The notes: generated by a model not told the origin, from the letters alone. A DNA stretch of 25,569 bases from an uncultured Eubacterium sp. (GCA_910579075.1 CAJTSV010000024.1:14144-39712), one strand, 5' to 3'; positions 1 through 7,268 are shown, numbered from the stretch's first letter. A program made the numbers and translations.

Positions 1-1
1 C

Positions 2-166
2 CCCAGCCATATCCGTCTGGACAGGCTCAAAAACGCAGACGGCGCATCCATTCCAAGAGGCGTTCCTTATGCCATGATGATTGAATCAGACCTGGACGTA
101 ACGCTTCAGTACACCAGAGTGGACACGACACAGCCGGAGCTTGCAATTGCAACTGCAATTATCTGA
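2..166 (+). CDS. Sensory rhodopsin transducer-like protein, C-terminal part (partial)
   Basis: Only the last 54 codons are in the window; the frame is open from the left edge to TGA at 164-166. The peptide contains RGVPYAMMIESDLDVTLQY, then TRVDTTQPELAIATAII. This resembles the C-terminal strands of the Anabaena sensory rhodopsin transducer (ASRT) family, where a region like SVIQSNVPIVVQHTRLD precedes a final hydrophobic strand. Family members are small soluble beta-sandwich proteins. The founding member binds a rhodopsin, but homologues are common in Firmicutes that have no rhodopsin, where a carbohydrate-related role is only suspected. The family assignment comes from recalled motifs, and the function here is unknown. 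Confidence 0.7.
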   Translation, partial: PSHIRLDRLKNADGASIPRGVPYAMMIESDLDVTLQYTRVDTTQPELAIATAII

Positions 167-235
167 TTTGATTCTTACTTTTTTTGGAAAATTTTGGAAA
201 ACGTTTTCCCATTATATGGAAAAACGAGAAACAGA

Positions 236-280
236 AAAACCGGGCGTATCAGCATGCTTTTCCCTGATACGCCCGGTTTT
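236..280. terminator. Bidirectional intrinsic terminator
   Basis: A perfect 17-bp inverted repeat (236-252 with 264-280) encloses an 11-nt loop. The arms start with AAAA and end with TTTT, so the GC-rich core is followed by a short U tract on either strand. It lies 70 bp after the transducer-like gene and probably ends that transcript. Confidence 0.85.
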
Positions 281-382
281 CCACTCCCTTTGCATATAGC
301 CGTAAAGTTATCTGAACCATTGCGCATATTTCTGCTTCATTCCGGGCAGACTTTCCCTAAAAACAGATTCAGGAGGCTTTAT

Positions 383-586
383 ATGAAAGTGACATTAGAC
401 CAGATGCTGGACAGCAGAGGGGTTTCCCAGAACCAGCTGGCCAAAGATACCGGAATTTCTACATCCACGCTGCGGAATTTAAACCACAACCGGACAACGC
501 GGATCAGCTTTGATGTGCTGGAAAAAATCTGCCTGTATTTAAACTGCGGCGTGGGGGATATTTTATGCCTGGAAATGGCAGATTAA
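383..586 (+). CDS. Small XRE-family (Cro/C1-type) HTH regulator
   Basis: A 67-residue protein that is almost entirely one helix-turn-helix domain. Residues 16-35 (QNQLAKDTGISTSTLRNLNH) match the Cro/C1 two-helix pattern. The tail FDVLEKICLYLNCGVGDIL is the usual fifth helix of short XRE proteins of the HTH_26 type. The start at 383 is chosen because AGGAGG at 371-376 sits 6 nt upstream; the frame stays open further upstream, but that stretch runs through the terminator hairpin and has no comparable site. It is probably a DNA-binding repressor or co-factor. No target or partner can be read from the context, since neighbours on both sides are separated by terminator or promoter sequence. Confidence 0.85.
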   Translation: MKVTLDQMLDSRGVSQNQLAKDTGISTSTLRNLNHNRTTRISFDVLEKICLYLNCGVGDILCLEMAD

Positions 587-793
587 AAAACCTGCATGTT
601 CCGCAAACCAGACAGATTATGCAGCAGAACTCTCGCTGCGAACGGTCTATTGCCATGCACAAAACAGGGATGGATGCCTGCCGTGCTCCGGTGTCGGGCA
701 CCCATCTCCTTCCCATTCCCAAACCATGCGGCCGCTGCAGCATTTCCGCAATCCCAAACGCCTTACATCCCGTTATGAAAATCAGGAATCCGT

Positions 794-822
794 TTGACAA
801 ATCCCCCAAAACGTTATACTAT
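794..822 (+). promoter_or_regulatory. Sigma-A promoter of the lipoprotein gene
   Basis: A perfect TTGACA -35 box at 794-799 is followed by TATACT at 815-820 (15-bp spacer) or TACTAT at 817-822 (17-bp spacer). It lies about 45 nt before the lipoprotein start. The remaining 587-793 stretch shows no gene or clear structure. Confidence 0.65.
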
Positions 823-868
823 ATACAGGTATCTAAAGCTACATACCAATTTAGGGAGGAAGTAACCG

Positions 869-1837
869 ATGAAAAAGAGAAACAAATTTCTGGCATTATT
901 TTTAGCAGCTGCCCTGTCTGTATCTGTTACAGCCTGTGGAAGCGCAGATGCCGGCAACGACGACGCCAATAAACCGTCTTCATCCACGCAACAGGATGCA
1001 GGAGACAGCGGTGACAAGCAGGAAGAAGCACCTGCAGACGATGAAAAAGATGTCGATGCGCTTGCTTCTGCAAAAGAAAAAATGGGTGACGTTTCCAGCA
1101 TGAACGCAAAAATGGTCATGGAAATGGATATGGACTTAGCCGCAAACGGGGAATCACAGTCTATGCAGACCGTTACCACCGTGGATATGTCCTGTTTTTA
1201 TAACCCGATGCGTTTTAAAGCTGATACAACCGTGGATGCTGGCGAAAACGGTTCTACATCTCTGACTGTTTATGCCGAAACCGGCGAAGACGGCACCTGC
1301 ACAATGTATATGACAGACGGCACTGCATGGCAGTCACAGTCTGTTGCAATGGATGCACTCGCGCAGTATGACGCTGCCAGCAGCATGAACGAATACCTTT
1401 CCGATGCTTATACTTACGAAGCTGCCGGAAAAGAACAGGTTGACGGGGCTGACGCTTACAAATATACCGCTACCATGACCGGGGATGATGTCAAAGAAAC
1501 CCTGCTTTCTACCGGCGCGCTGGATTCCTTCCAGAGCTCCCTCAGCGTAGATTCCAGCCAGCTGGAAAGCATGATGACAGACCTTGGGGATATTACCATT
1601 GATTTATGGATTGATGCAGAAAGCTTCTATCCGGTAAAATATGAAATGGACATGACTTCCGTCATGGATGCCCTGATTAAGACCGTAGTAGAATCTATGG
1701 CAGACCAGGCAGAAGGCTTATCTATGAGCATTCCGAAAATGAAAATGGTTATGAACTGTTCGAATTACAATGCTGCGGAAGATTTTACCGTTCCAGATGA
1801 AGCAAAATCAGCAGCAGATGCCACAGCAGCTGAATAA
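869..1837 (+). CDS. DUF6612-type secreted lipoprotein
   Basis: A 322-residue protein with a lipoprotein signal peptide: MKKRNK, a hydrophobic core, then the lipobox VTAC with the lipidated cysteine at residue 23. A low-complexity Ser/Asp/Glu linker (about 24-65) precedes the folded part. The rest is rich in beta-prone stretches with Met/Thr/Asp (for example MNAKMVMEMDMDLAANGE) and ends with YNAAEDFTVPDEAKSA. This arrangement resembles the DUF6612 / LppX-LprAFG-like lipoproteins common in Clostridia, which are cell-surface proteins of unknown or lipid-binding function. GGGAGGA at about 854-860 gives the start. It is a single-gene unit with its own promoter and a hairpin after it. The family call is from memory of the domain pattern. 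Confidence 0.75.
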   Translation: MKKRNKFLALFLAAALSVSVTACGSADAGNDDANKPSSSTQQDAGDSGDKQEEAPADDEKDVDALASAKEKMGDVSSMNAKMVMEMDMDLAANGESQSMQTVTTVDMSCFYNPMRFKADTTVDAGENGSTSLTVYAETGEDGTCTMYMTDGTAWQSQSVAMDALAQYDAASSMNEYLSDAYTYEAAGKEQVDGADAYKYTATMTGDDVKETLLSTGALDSFQSSLSVDSSQLESMMTDLGDITIDLWIDAESFYPVKYEMDMTSVMDALIKTVVESMADQAEGLSMSIPKMKMVMNCSNYNAAEDFTVPDEAKSAADATAAE

Positions 1838-1919
1838 ACCATGTAACGAAAAACAGCCTGTGCTATTTTTGCCTGGAACTCAGGTTTTATAGCCTGACAC
1901 AGATAAAAGTACAAAAAGG

Positions 1920-2002
1920 GGCTGCCGCATTAAGAAAAATAATACAGGATATGGCTGATTTCTTCACCATATCCTGTATCTGTTTTTCTTCGTGCGGCAG
2001 CC
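1920..2002. terminator. Long imperfect hairpin between convergent genes
   Basis: Outer arms 1920-1929 and 1993-2002 pair perfectly over 10 bp, and inner arms 1942-1954 and 1967-1979 pair perfectly over 13 bp. The A/T-rich segments between them also largely pair, giving a stem of about 35 bp with a 12-nt loop. On the minus strand the hairpin is followed by CCTTTTTG, and on the plus strand by a weaker ATTTTAT. It most likely terminates both the lipoprotein gene and the truA-recJ operon. The length is unusual for a simple terminator. Confidence 0.7.
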
Positions 2003-2100
2003 AGATTTTATCAGCACAGCCCGCTATGCCTCATAAATTGGAGATAAATTTTCCGCAAAGTGGGGAGTGCAGATTGCGGAAATGATTTTTCAAACACGCT

Positions 2101-3870
2101 CTAGCAGTAATGCCGGATAATAATCTGGACGCGCTCCCTTCCCATATAGGCATCGATGGACGGGTCATATGTCACGGAAAACCGGATATCCTGCGGCGCG
2201 CCGCGCATCAGTGCTTTTACTGCACTTTCTGAGGATTTTTCACGCAGAAACTCCAAAAACGCATCGATATCACCAAAGTATACGGCATCCATCAGGCCGC
2301 CTGCGCCGTCTTCCACAGAAAGCTTTAGCACATTTTTATTCCTGCCCACAATATTTGCCCGCACCGGATGCAGGTCACGGACTGCAAATACCGGCTTCTC
2401 ATTTCCTTTCCCGAACGGCTCAAGGCACTCTAACTCCCGAATCAGCCGCGCACTGATATAAGACAGCGGCATCGGCACATCGATATGTATTTTTTCTATA
2501 AAATCTTCTTCTGTCAGGCTGGCACATGCATTCAGCTCCTGACGGAAGCGCTGCGCATTTTCGCGCTTCATGGAAAGCCCGGCTGCCATCGGATGCCCGC
2601 CGAATTTGGTCATAAGCGGTGCGCATCTTGACATTTCCTCATACATGGAATAGGCTTCAATCGAACGGCCGGAGCCCTTTATGCCGCCGTCTTCGGCATC
2701 GGTCAGCACAAAGACCGGCTTATGGTAAATCTCACGGATTCTGCCCGCAATAATCCCAGCCAGGCTTTCATGGCACTGCGGCAGATACACAACCATTACG
2801 CTGTCTTTGTAAATGCCCTGTTCTTCTATAATGCTGCGGGCCTGCTCAATGCCTTGCAGCGTTAGCCCTTTGCGCCTGTCATTTAACTCCACGAGCTCCT
2901 TTGCCAGAACGGACGCCTGTTCCAGGGACGGCTCTAACAGCAGCTGCAGGGAGCGTCTTGCCGTATCGAGCCTGCCGCTTGCATTGATGCAGGGGCCAAG
3001 CACGAAGCCAAAATGCCAGGACTTGATTTTTTCCTGTTCCAGCTTGTTCTGGCGGATAAGCGCAAGCAGCCCTGGATTGTCTGTTTTTCGAATTGCATCC
3101 AGCCCAAGCCTGACAAGCGTGCGGTTTTCCCCGGTCAGCTCCATGACATCCCCGACCGTTGCAAACGCCACATGTGCAATCATATCGAAGCTGCGCTCTG
3201 TCTCGATTCCCATCTGTTCATATAAGACCTGGATAAATTTCCATGCAACTGCCGCTCCGCACAGTCCCGGGTATGGATAGCCGCAGTCTTCCTGCTTCGG
3301 ATTGATAACCGCATCTGCCGGCGGAATCCGGTAAGCCTTTTCCCCTGTATCACTGACCGTAAACGGCACCTCATGGTGGTCGGTCACAATCACAGTCAGC
3401 CCCAGGCGTTTCGCAAACTCAATTTCCGAATACGCGGAAATGCCGTTGTCACAGGTCAGGATGGTGTCCACGCCGTCTTCTGCGGCCTTCGCAATGATTC
3501 TTTCATTGATTCCGTACCCGTCATGCACGCGGTCAGGAATAACCGGGTCAGCCGGGGCCCCGCAGGCGCGCAGACCCGCGGTCAGGATATAAGAAGCATT
3601 GACGCCGTCGATATCATAATCACCGATAATCCGTATCTTTTTCCCTTCCCGGATTTTCCGGGCAAGAATGGCTGCACCTTTTTCCGCATCCTTTAAAAGG
3701 TGCGGGTCATGCAGCTGCTGCCGGGAGCAGGACAGATATGCAGCAATTGCTTCTTCCCCGGTTATCCCCCGGTTAATGATAATTCTGGCTGTCACCTGGT
3801 CAATCCCGAACCGCTGTCCGATTGCCTGAAAATCAGCCTTCTTTGCTGACACAAACCATTTTTCTTTCAT
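2101..3870 (-). CDS. recJ: Single-stranded-DNA-specific exonuclease RecJ
   Basis: A 589-residue cytoplasmic 5'-3' exonuclease of the DHH phosphoesterase superfamily, acting in recombination and repair. Metal-binding motifs are visible: GDYDIDG at residues 83-89, TCDNGIS near 139-145 and VTDHH at 162-166. The DHHA1 domain carries GSGRS (399-403) and GGHPMAAG (424-431), followed by the C-terminal OB-like segment. Length is close to that of E. coli RecJ. The start ATG overlaps the truA stop codon as ATGA, so the two genes are one translationally coupled operon. No truncation or missing catalytic residue is seen. Confidence 0.95.
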   Translation of the reverse strand: MKEKWFVSAKKADFQAIGQRFGIDQVTARIIINRGITGEEAIAAYLSCSRQQLHDPHLLKDAEKGAAILARKIREGKKIRIIGDYDIDGVNASYILTAGLRACGAPADPVIPDRVHDGYGINERIIAKAAEDGVDTILTCDNGISAYSEIEFAKRLGLTVIVTDHHEVPFTVSDTGEKAYRIPPADAVINPKQEDCGYPYPGLCGAAVAWKFIQVLYEQMGIETERSFDMIAHVAFATVGDVMELTGENRTLVRLGLDAIRKTDNPGLLALIRQNKLEQEKIKSWHFGFVLGPCINASGRLDTARRSLQLLLEPSLEQASVLAKELVELNDRRKGLTLQGIEQARSIIEEQGIYKDSVMVVYLPQCHESLAGIIAGRIREIYHKPVFVLTDAEDGGIKGSGRSIEAYSMYEEMSRCAPLMTKFGGHPMAAGLSMKRENAQRFRQELNACASLTEEDFIEKIHIDVPMPLSYISARLIRELECLEPFGKGNEKPVFAVRDLHPVRANIVGRNKNVLKLSVEDGAGGLMDAVYFGDIDAFLEFLREKSSESAVKALMRGAPQDIRFSVTYDPSIDAYMGRERVQIIIRHYC

Positions 3871-4613
3871 ATTTTTTTCTCATAATCGGCCTGCATCAGT
3901 GCAAGCCCGTGTGCCGGCATGGTAATTCCTGCCGCATCCCTGTTTTTTGCTTCCAGAATATCCGTCATGCTTTCCGGCGTGCGCTTTCCAAGCCCGGTTT
4001 CTGCCAGCGTCCCTGCAAGTATTCTGACCATGTTCTGCAAAAAGCCGTCCCCGGTAAACCACATCACCAGCTCGTCCTTCGTTTCTTCGATATGGATATC
4101 ATAAATCGTGCGTACTGCTGATTTTTTCATTCTGCGGTTTCCGCAAAAAGATGTAAAATCATGCGTGCCGGTTAAAAGTGCCGCTGCCCTGCGCATCCTG
4201 TCCGCATCAAAAGGCCCTGCCATGCTGCAGGCATATTTTCTGGAAAACACATCTTTGACCGGACTGGTGCGGATGCGGTAGCGGTACGTTTTGGCGGATG
4301 CATTCAGGCGGCTGTGGAATCTTGGATGAGCGGAAACAACCTCAAGCACCGCTATGTCTTCCGGCAGGTAACGGTTTAAGTAATCCCGGATTTCTTCGAA
4401 CGATAATTCTGTCTTAAAATGCGCATTGGCAACCTGTCCATATGCGTGCACGCCGGCATCGGTACGCCCGGATGCCTGCAGTTCCACCGGTGTGCCTGTC
4501 ATCTTTTCCAGAACGGATTCTATTTTTCCCTGGATCGTCTTTTGTGTATTTCCCTGCTTCTGCCAGCCGCTGTAGCGGCTTCCATCGTATTGGATTAAAA
4601 ATCTGTAATTCAT
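3867..4613 (-). CDS. truA: tRNA pseudouridine synthase A (TruA)
   Basis: A 248-residue enzyme that isomerises uridines 38-40 in the anticodon stem of many tRNAs. The catalytic loop ASGRTDAGVHA carries the invariant aspartate. The N-terminal LIQYDGSRYSGWQKQ and the later FTSFCGNRRMKKSAVRTI and FLQNMVRILAGTL segments are typical of the family. The start at 4613 is preferred because AGGGAG lies 9 nt upstream and the family normally begins a few residues before the YDG motif. An ATG seven codons earlier (4634) has no good site of its own but overlaps the stop of a leader ORF as ATGA, so it might be used by coupling. It is first gene of the truA-recJ operon. Confidence 0.92.
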   Translation of the reverse strand: MNYRFLIQYDGSRYSGWQKQGNTQKTIQGKIESVLEKMTGTPVELQASGRTDAGVHAYGQVANAHFKTELSFEEIRDYLNRYLPEDIAVLEVVSAHPRFHSRLNASAKTYRYRIRTSPVKDVFSRKYACSMAGPFDADRMRRAAALLTGTHDFTSFCGNRRMKKSAVRTIYDIHIEETKDELVMWFTGDGFLQNMVRILAGTLAETGLGKRTPESMTDILEAKNRDAAGITMPAHGLALMQADYEKKI

Positions 4614-4630
4614 CTGCTGTTCTCCCTGTA

Positions 4631-4666
4631 TCATGCAGGATGTGCAATTGTGAAAACCCCCTGCAT
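4631..4666 (-). other. 11-codon leader ORF upstream of truA
   Basis: The transcript from the truA promoter first meets TAGGAGGAATTT-ATG, an almost ideal ribosome site, which opens a short ORF encoding MQGVFTIAHPA. Its TGA overlaps an in-frame truA ATG (4634-4632) as ATGA. It could be a coupling leader peptide or a chance ORF; the excellent site and exact overlap favour real translation. Confidence 0.4.
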
Positions 4667-4726
4667 AAATTCCTCCTATTTTATGCCATGTCCGAAAATC
4701 TGCATTTCCTGTGACAGGGCTTTTTT

Positions 4727-4755
4727 ATTATAATGGTTCTGCCTGGAAAAATCAA
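4727..4755 (-). promoter_or_regulatory. Promoter of the truA-recJ operon
   Basis: On the minus strand TTGATT (4755-4750) and TATAAT (4732-4727) are separated by exactly 17 bp. Transcription would start near 4720, about 107 nt before truA. Confidence 0.75.
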
Positions 4756-4789
4756 TCAAAATGAATCACGCGCCTGTTCCAGCCAAACC

Positions 4790-4831
4790 GTTATGTTTTA
4801 CTCCGTGACAGCAAAGCCCTGTGTGAATAAC
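4790..4831 (+). repeat. Short (internally deleted) copy of the GTTAC/GTAAC hairpin repeat
   Basis: This 42-bp piece begins GTTATGTTTTACTCCGTGAC and ends CCCTGTGTGAATAAC, matching the two ends of the full copies at 13212-13351 and 14770-14921 but lacking the middle. It is flanked by related 8-mers, GCCAAACC (4782-4789) and AGCAAACC (4832-4839), 6 of 8 identical. It lies between the truA promoter and the 3' end of the lincosamide nucleotidyltransferase gene. Confidence 0.55.
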
Positions 4832-4849
4832 AGCAAACCAGCTTATAAA

Positions 4850-5341
4850 TCAGCCTGAGATTGCTTCCAGAATTGCAATATCGTGTCTGTCTTTCTCTCT
4901 TAATTCATAACCAGAATGAAATATTTTCTGTCCTTTTATAGATATACACGGAATTATCCTTCCTTCAAAAGAAGCATTGCCAAAGAAATCTCTTTCAAAT
5001 TCATAGAATCCCCCTTCCAAATCTGCCTGCTTTGAAGTTCCATCTTCATTTAAAATGAATGGGTGAATATCTAAATATCCATATTTTTCACTATACAGTT
5101 CTATTCTGACAGGCCTCCAGTCTGTGTCTATTTTATATCCACAGTCCAAAAGCATGCATAACAATTTTTCTGTCTGCTGTGCATCATAATTTACATCAAT
5201 ATCTCTATGATTTCGTGTCTGTTTACCTGCCAGTATATCAACACCCCACCCGCCATCAATCCAATATGTTATGCCTGCACTTTCGAATAAACTGATTACA
5301 GACATTAAGTCTTCTTTTGCTGTTATCTCTTTTTTGCTCAT
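4850..5341 (-). CDS. lnu: Lincosamide nucleotidyltransferase, Lnu(A/C/D)-like
   Basis: A 163-residue protein, the usual size for the short Lnu enzymes, which add a nucleotide to lincomycin/clindamycin and inactivate it in the cytoplasm. Family landmarks are present: YWIDGGWGVDILAGKQ at 26-41, NHRDIDV at 44-50 with the metal-binding aspartates, YLDIHPFILNEDGT and IPCISIKGQKIFHSGYELRE. The closest recalled relatives are the Lnu(C)/Lnu(D) type, but no exact allele is claimed. GGGAG sits about 5 nt before the ATG. It follows the GyrI-like gene by 26 bp in one transcript. A hand count over 4861-4980 gives 33% GC, against 50% in a 60-base sample of recJ (2101-2160), a sign of acquisition. Resistance is predicted, not shown. 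Confidence 0.87.
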   Translation of the reverse strand: MSKKEITAKEDLMSVISLFESAGITYWIDGGWGVDILAGKQTRNHRDIDVNYDAQQTEKLLCMLLDCGYKIDTDWRPVRIELYSEKYGYLDIHPFILNEDGTSKQADLEGGFYEFERDFFGNASFEGRIIPCISIKGQKIFHSGYELREKDRHDIAILEAISG

Positions 5342-5367
5342 AAAATCTCCCTGTCCATTGCCATTTT

Positions 5368-5829
5368 CTACAGCTTCTTAATGGGGAAAAACATATATTC
5401 TTTCCCGGTCTGGGGACATATAAAATCATGGACTGCCCCAGCCAGAGCAATATGGTTATCTTCCAGATATTGCAGTACCTTCGGAAAAACACTGTCATTT
5501 TCACGTTCCACATATAGATACTCATAGCCGGGAATCACCCATTTTGTCCAGCCGTCAGGAGCCTTCGCATCATCCCTGCATTCTGCTCCCACAAGATAAA
5601 GCCCCTGCTTAAAGTCTTCCCAGGGCTGGAAAGAACGGGAATAGTCAGACATCGCGCCCCATATTCCGATTATATTTCCGTTTTCGTCTTTCTTTGCCAA
5701 ATGCTGTATTTCTCCAAAATGGGAATTTGCATCGTCCCATAGCTTTTGAATAAAACCTGCTCCGTCTGTTGATGCTCCCTCTTTTCCAATTACCGTAAAG
5801 GATTCTTTTTTGCATGTTTCGATTTTCAT
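5368..5829 (-). CDS. GyrI-like / AraC effector-binding domain protein
   Basis: A 153-residue stand-alone small-molecule-binding domain of the GyrI-like (SOUL/Rob C-terminal) superfamily. It starts MKIETCKKESFTVIGKEG, the typical first strand and "V.G" turn, continues with the helix FIQKLWDDANSHFGEI, then IIGIWGAMSD, a YLVGAEC strand, WVIPGYEYLYVE, and ends with the PQTGKEYMFFPIKKL strand found in many members. No DNA-binding domain is present. AAGGA lies upstream of the ATG, and a TATAAT box at 5855-5850 probably drives it with lnu. Such proteins bind or hydrolyse cationic amphipathic drugs in some cases; here the pairing with lnu makes a drug-related role plausible but unproven. Confidence 0.75.
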   Translation of the reverse strand: MKIETCKKESFTVIGKEGASTDGAGFIQKLWDDANSHFGEIQHLAKKDENGNIIGIWGAMSDYSRSFQPWEDFKQGLYLVGAECRDDAKAPDGWTKWVIPGYEYLYVERENDSVFPKVLQYLEDNHIALAGAVHDFICPQTGKEYMFFPIKKL

Positions 5830-5849
5830 TGATTTGTCATTCCTTTCGC

Positions 5850-5855
5850 ATTATA
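5850..5855 (-). promoter_or_regulatory. -10 box for the GyrI-like/lnu operon
   Basis: TATAAT on the minus strand lies 20 bp before the GyrI-like start. The best -35 candidate is TTGTGG at 15 bp, which is weak. The segment 5880-6069 beyond it holds no gene that I recognise. Confidence 0.45.
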
Positions 5856-6069
5856 TAAAATCCATATTACCACAAGCTTTTTTATACCTCAATACATGTT
5901 TTATTGTACATTTTTCCCCGCTATTACTGCCTGCTGCAGCCCTCCTAAACATGCTCTCTCCAAAATTCTCCTGCGGGCCTCTTTCTGGAAACCAGCACAG
6001 CCCGATACAAACAGCACAAAAAGAAGCAGCCGGATTTCATTTGGGAAATCCCACTGCCTCTTTTCATTC

Positions 6070-6098
6070 TTGACAAGTATAAACGTCTGGAATAAAAT
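6070..6098 (+). promoter_or_regulatory. Near-consensus sigma-A promoter
   Basis: TTGACA (6070-6075), a 17-bp spacer and TAAAAT (6093-6098) match 11 of 12 consensus positions. Transcription would begin near 6105, exactly where the LacI-family stub starts, and continue into the DUF5714 gene. Confidence 0.75.
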
Positions 6099-6104
6099 AT
6101 TTTT

Positions 6105-6278
6105 ATGTTAATATTCAGCCCCAAGCTGACCGCCCTGGCACAGCCTCTGGATGAAATCGGAAAAAGGTCTGTGGAAATCCTGCCGGACCAGATAAACGAC
6201 GGCACGAAGCCGCGTATGTACGAACTGGAATCCCGCATGATTGCAAAAGAATCTGCCATCCGCTTTGTGCCTGCCTGA
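6105..6278 (+). pseudogene. LacI-family regulator, C-terminal remnant (57 codons)
   Basis: The open frame encodes PKLTALAQPLDEIGKRSVEI, then LPDQINDGTKPRMYELE and SRMIAKESA. This is the C-terminal end of LacI/GalR-type regulators, which characteristically finish with a QP..EIG..A...L...I.....P....L...L..R.S pattern. The DNA-binding domain and most of the sugar-binding domain are absent, and an in-frame stop lies at 6093-6095. The motif is still well preserved, so the loss may be fairly recent. It has no good ribosome site at its ATG because that ATG coincides with the predicted transcription start. It now forms most of the leader of the DUF5714 mRNA. Confidence 0.7.
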
Positions 6279-6302
6279 GCACAGGCCAGAAGAAAGGAAG
6301 CC

Positions 6303-6995
6303 ATGAAAGAAGAATGCTGCATATGCAAGGCACCGCTTGCATATCTGGAAACAGATGAACTGATGGAATGTGCCATATGCCACAAAAAAGAAAACAGCAA
6401 AACCAGATGCGTAAATGGACATTTTGTATGCAATGAATGCCATATGGAAGGCCTGGATGCCGTCACCCTGCTTTGTTTAAACGAATCCTCAAAAAATCCG
6501 GCTGAAATCATCCGGAAGCTGATGTCCCAGCCATTCTGCCATATGCACGGGCCGGAGCATCACGTCATGACCGGCTCTGCCCTGCTGACGGCATATAAAA
6601 ATGCCGGCGGAGACCTTGACCTGCAGCCGGCACTGCTTGAAATGATGCGCAGGGGAAAAAGCGTTCCAGGCGGAACCTGCGGATTCTGGGGTGCCTGCGG
6701 TGCAGGCATCAGCGCCGGCATATTTGTATCCATTATTTCAAAATCCACCCCTCTGTCTGAAAAGCCCTTCGGCCTTTCGAATTTAATGACCGCAAAAGCG
6801 CTGGAACAGATAGGAACCGTCGGCGGGCCGCGCTGCTGCAAGCGGGACTCCTATCTTTCCATCCTTGCAGCCATTGATTTTACAGCCGCCCATTTCAATA
6901 TCCAAATGGAAAAGCCAGAAATCGTCTGCAGGCATGCCGCACAGAACAATCAATGCATTGGCAGCCGCTGCCCGTTTGCAGCGGTGAACCAATAA
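6303..6995 (+). CDS. DUF5714 domain protein with N-terminal cysteine motifs
   Basis: A 230-residue protein. The N-terminus has several metal-ligand-like clusters: CCICK at 5-9, CAICHKK at about 23-29 and CVNGHFVCNECH at about 36-47. The rest carries the hallmark DUF5714 segments HMHGPEHHVMTGSALLTAYKN (part) and PGGTCGFWGACGAGISAGIF, plus a final HAAQNNQCIGSRCPF motif. The family occurs in anaerobes such as methanogens and Clostridia and has no assigned reaction; conserved Cys/His suggest metal or cofactor binding. AAAGGAAG is placed just before the ATG. It is transcribed toward a small zinc-ribbon gene, and a 9-bp-stem hairpin separates them. Confidence 0.85.
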   Translation: MKEECCICKAPLAYLETDELMECAICHKKENSKTRCVNGHFVCNECHMEGLDAVTLLCLNESSKNPAEIIRKLMSQPFCHMHGPEHHVMTGSALLTAYKNAGGDLDLQPALLEMMRRGKSVPGGTCGFWGACGAGISAGIFVSIISKSTPLSEKPFGLSNLMTAKALEQIGTVGGPRCCKRDSYLSILAAIDFTAAHFNIQMEKPEIVCRHAAQNNQCIGSRCPFAAVNQ

Positions 6996-6998
6996 AAT

Positions 6999-7020
6999 CA
7001 GGCGTCCGTCTGGACGCCTG
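6999..7020. terminator. Hairpin between convergent genes
   Basis: A perfect 9-bp stem (6999-7007 with 7012-7020) closes a 4-nt loop directly after the DUF5714 stop. No strong T run follows on either strand, so termination strength is uncertain. Confidence 0.5.
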
Positions 7021-7034
7021 TATCTTGCCTGATT

Positions 7035-7268
7035 CTATTCCATCTGGCCTGCATGGGTGTTCTCCTGCTTTGCGAAAAGAATACATTCTCCAGTACGGTG
7101 ATAATAAGAAACCAGCTGTTCGAGACGCTCCCGGCTTGTGGAACAAAATGCTGCCAGGCAGTCCATACAGTAATATTGTTCTGCCGCACGGCAGATAATT
7201 TTTTTGTGCAGTGCAATCTCATCCCCGCTCAGCGCTGCCCCGCAATCCATGCACAAATGTCTTGTCAT
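7035..7268 (-). CDS. Small zinc-ribbon-like protein
   Basis: A 77-residue protein with CMDCG at residues 6-10 and a second CMDC near 34-37, the spacing expected for a four-cysteine zinc ribbon. It continues with LEQLVSYYHRTGECILF, a helix and short strand. I recall similar 70-80-residue proteins in Clostridia but know no function. Its ATG overlaps the alpha-galactosidase stop codon as ATGA, with GGGAGC about 6 nt upstream, so it is the third gene of the AraC-galactosidase operon and is probably translationally coupled. It also faces the DUF5714 gene, another Cys-rich protein, which may be the real functional link. Confidence 0.65.
   Translation of the reverse strand: MTRHLCMDCGAALSGDEIALHKKIICRAAEQYYCMDCLAAFCSTSRERLEQLVSYYHRTGECILFAKQENTHAGQME

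Noticed and set aside
504..972. Overlapping ORFs on both strands between the XRE and lipoprotein genes
   Set aside because: No motif or usable start. The lipoprotein promoter lies inside them.
5945..6511. Minus-strand 188-codon ORF
   Set aside because: It runs antisense to the DUF5714 gene and the LacI stub, both of which have recognisable protein motifs on the plus strand.
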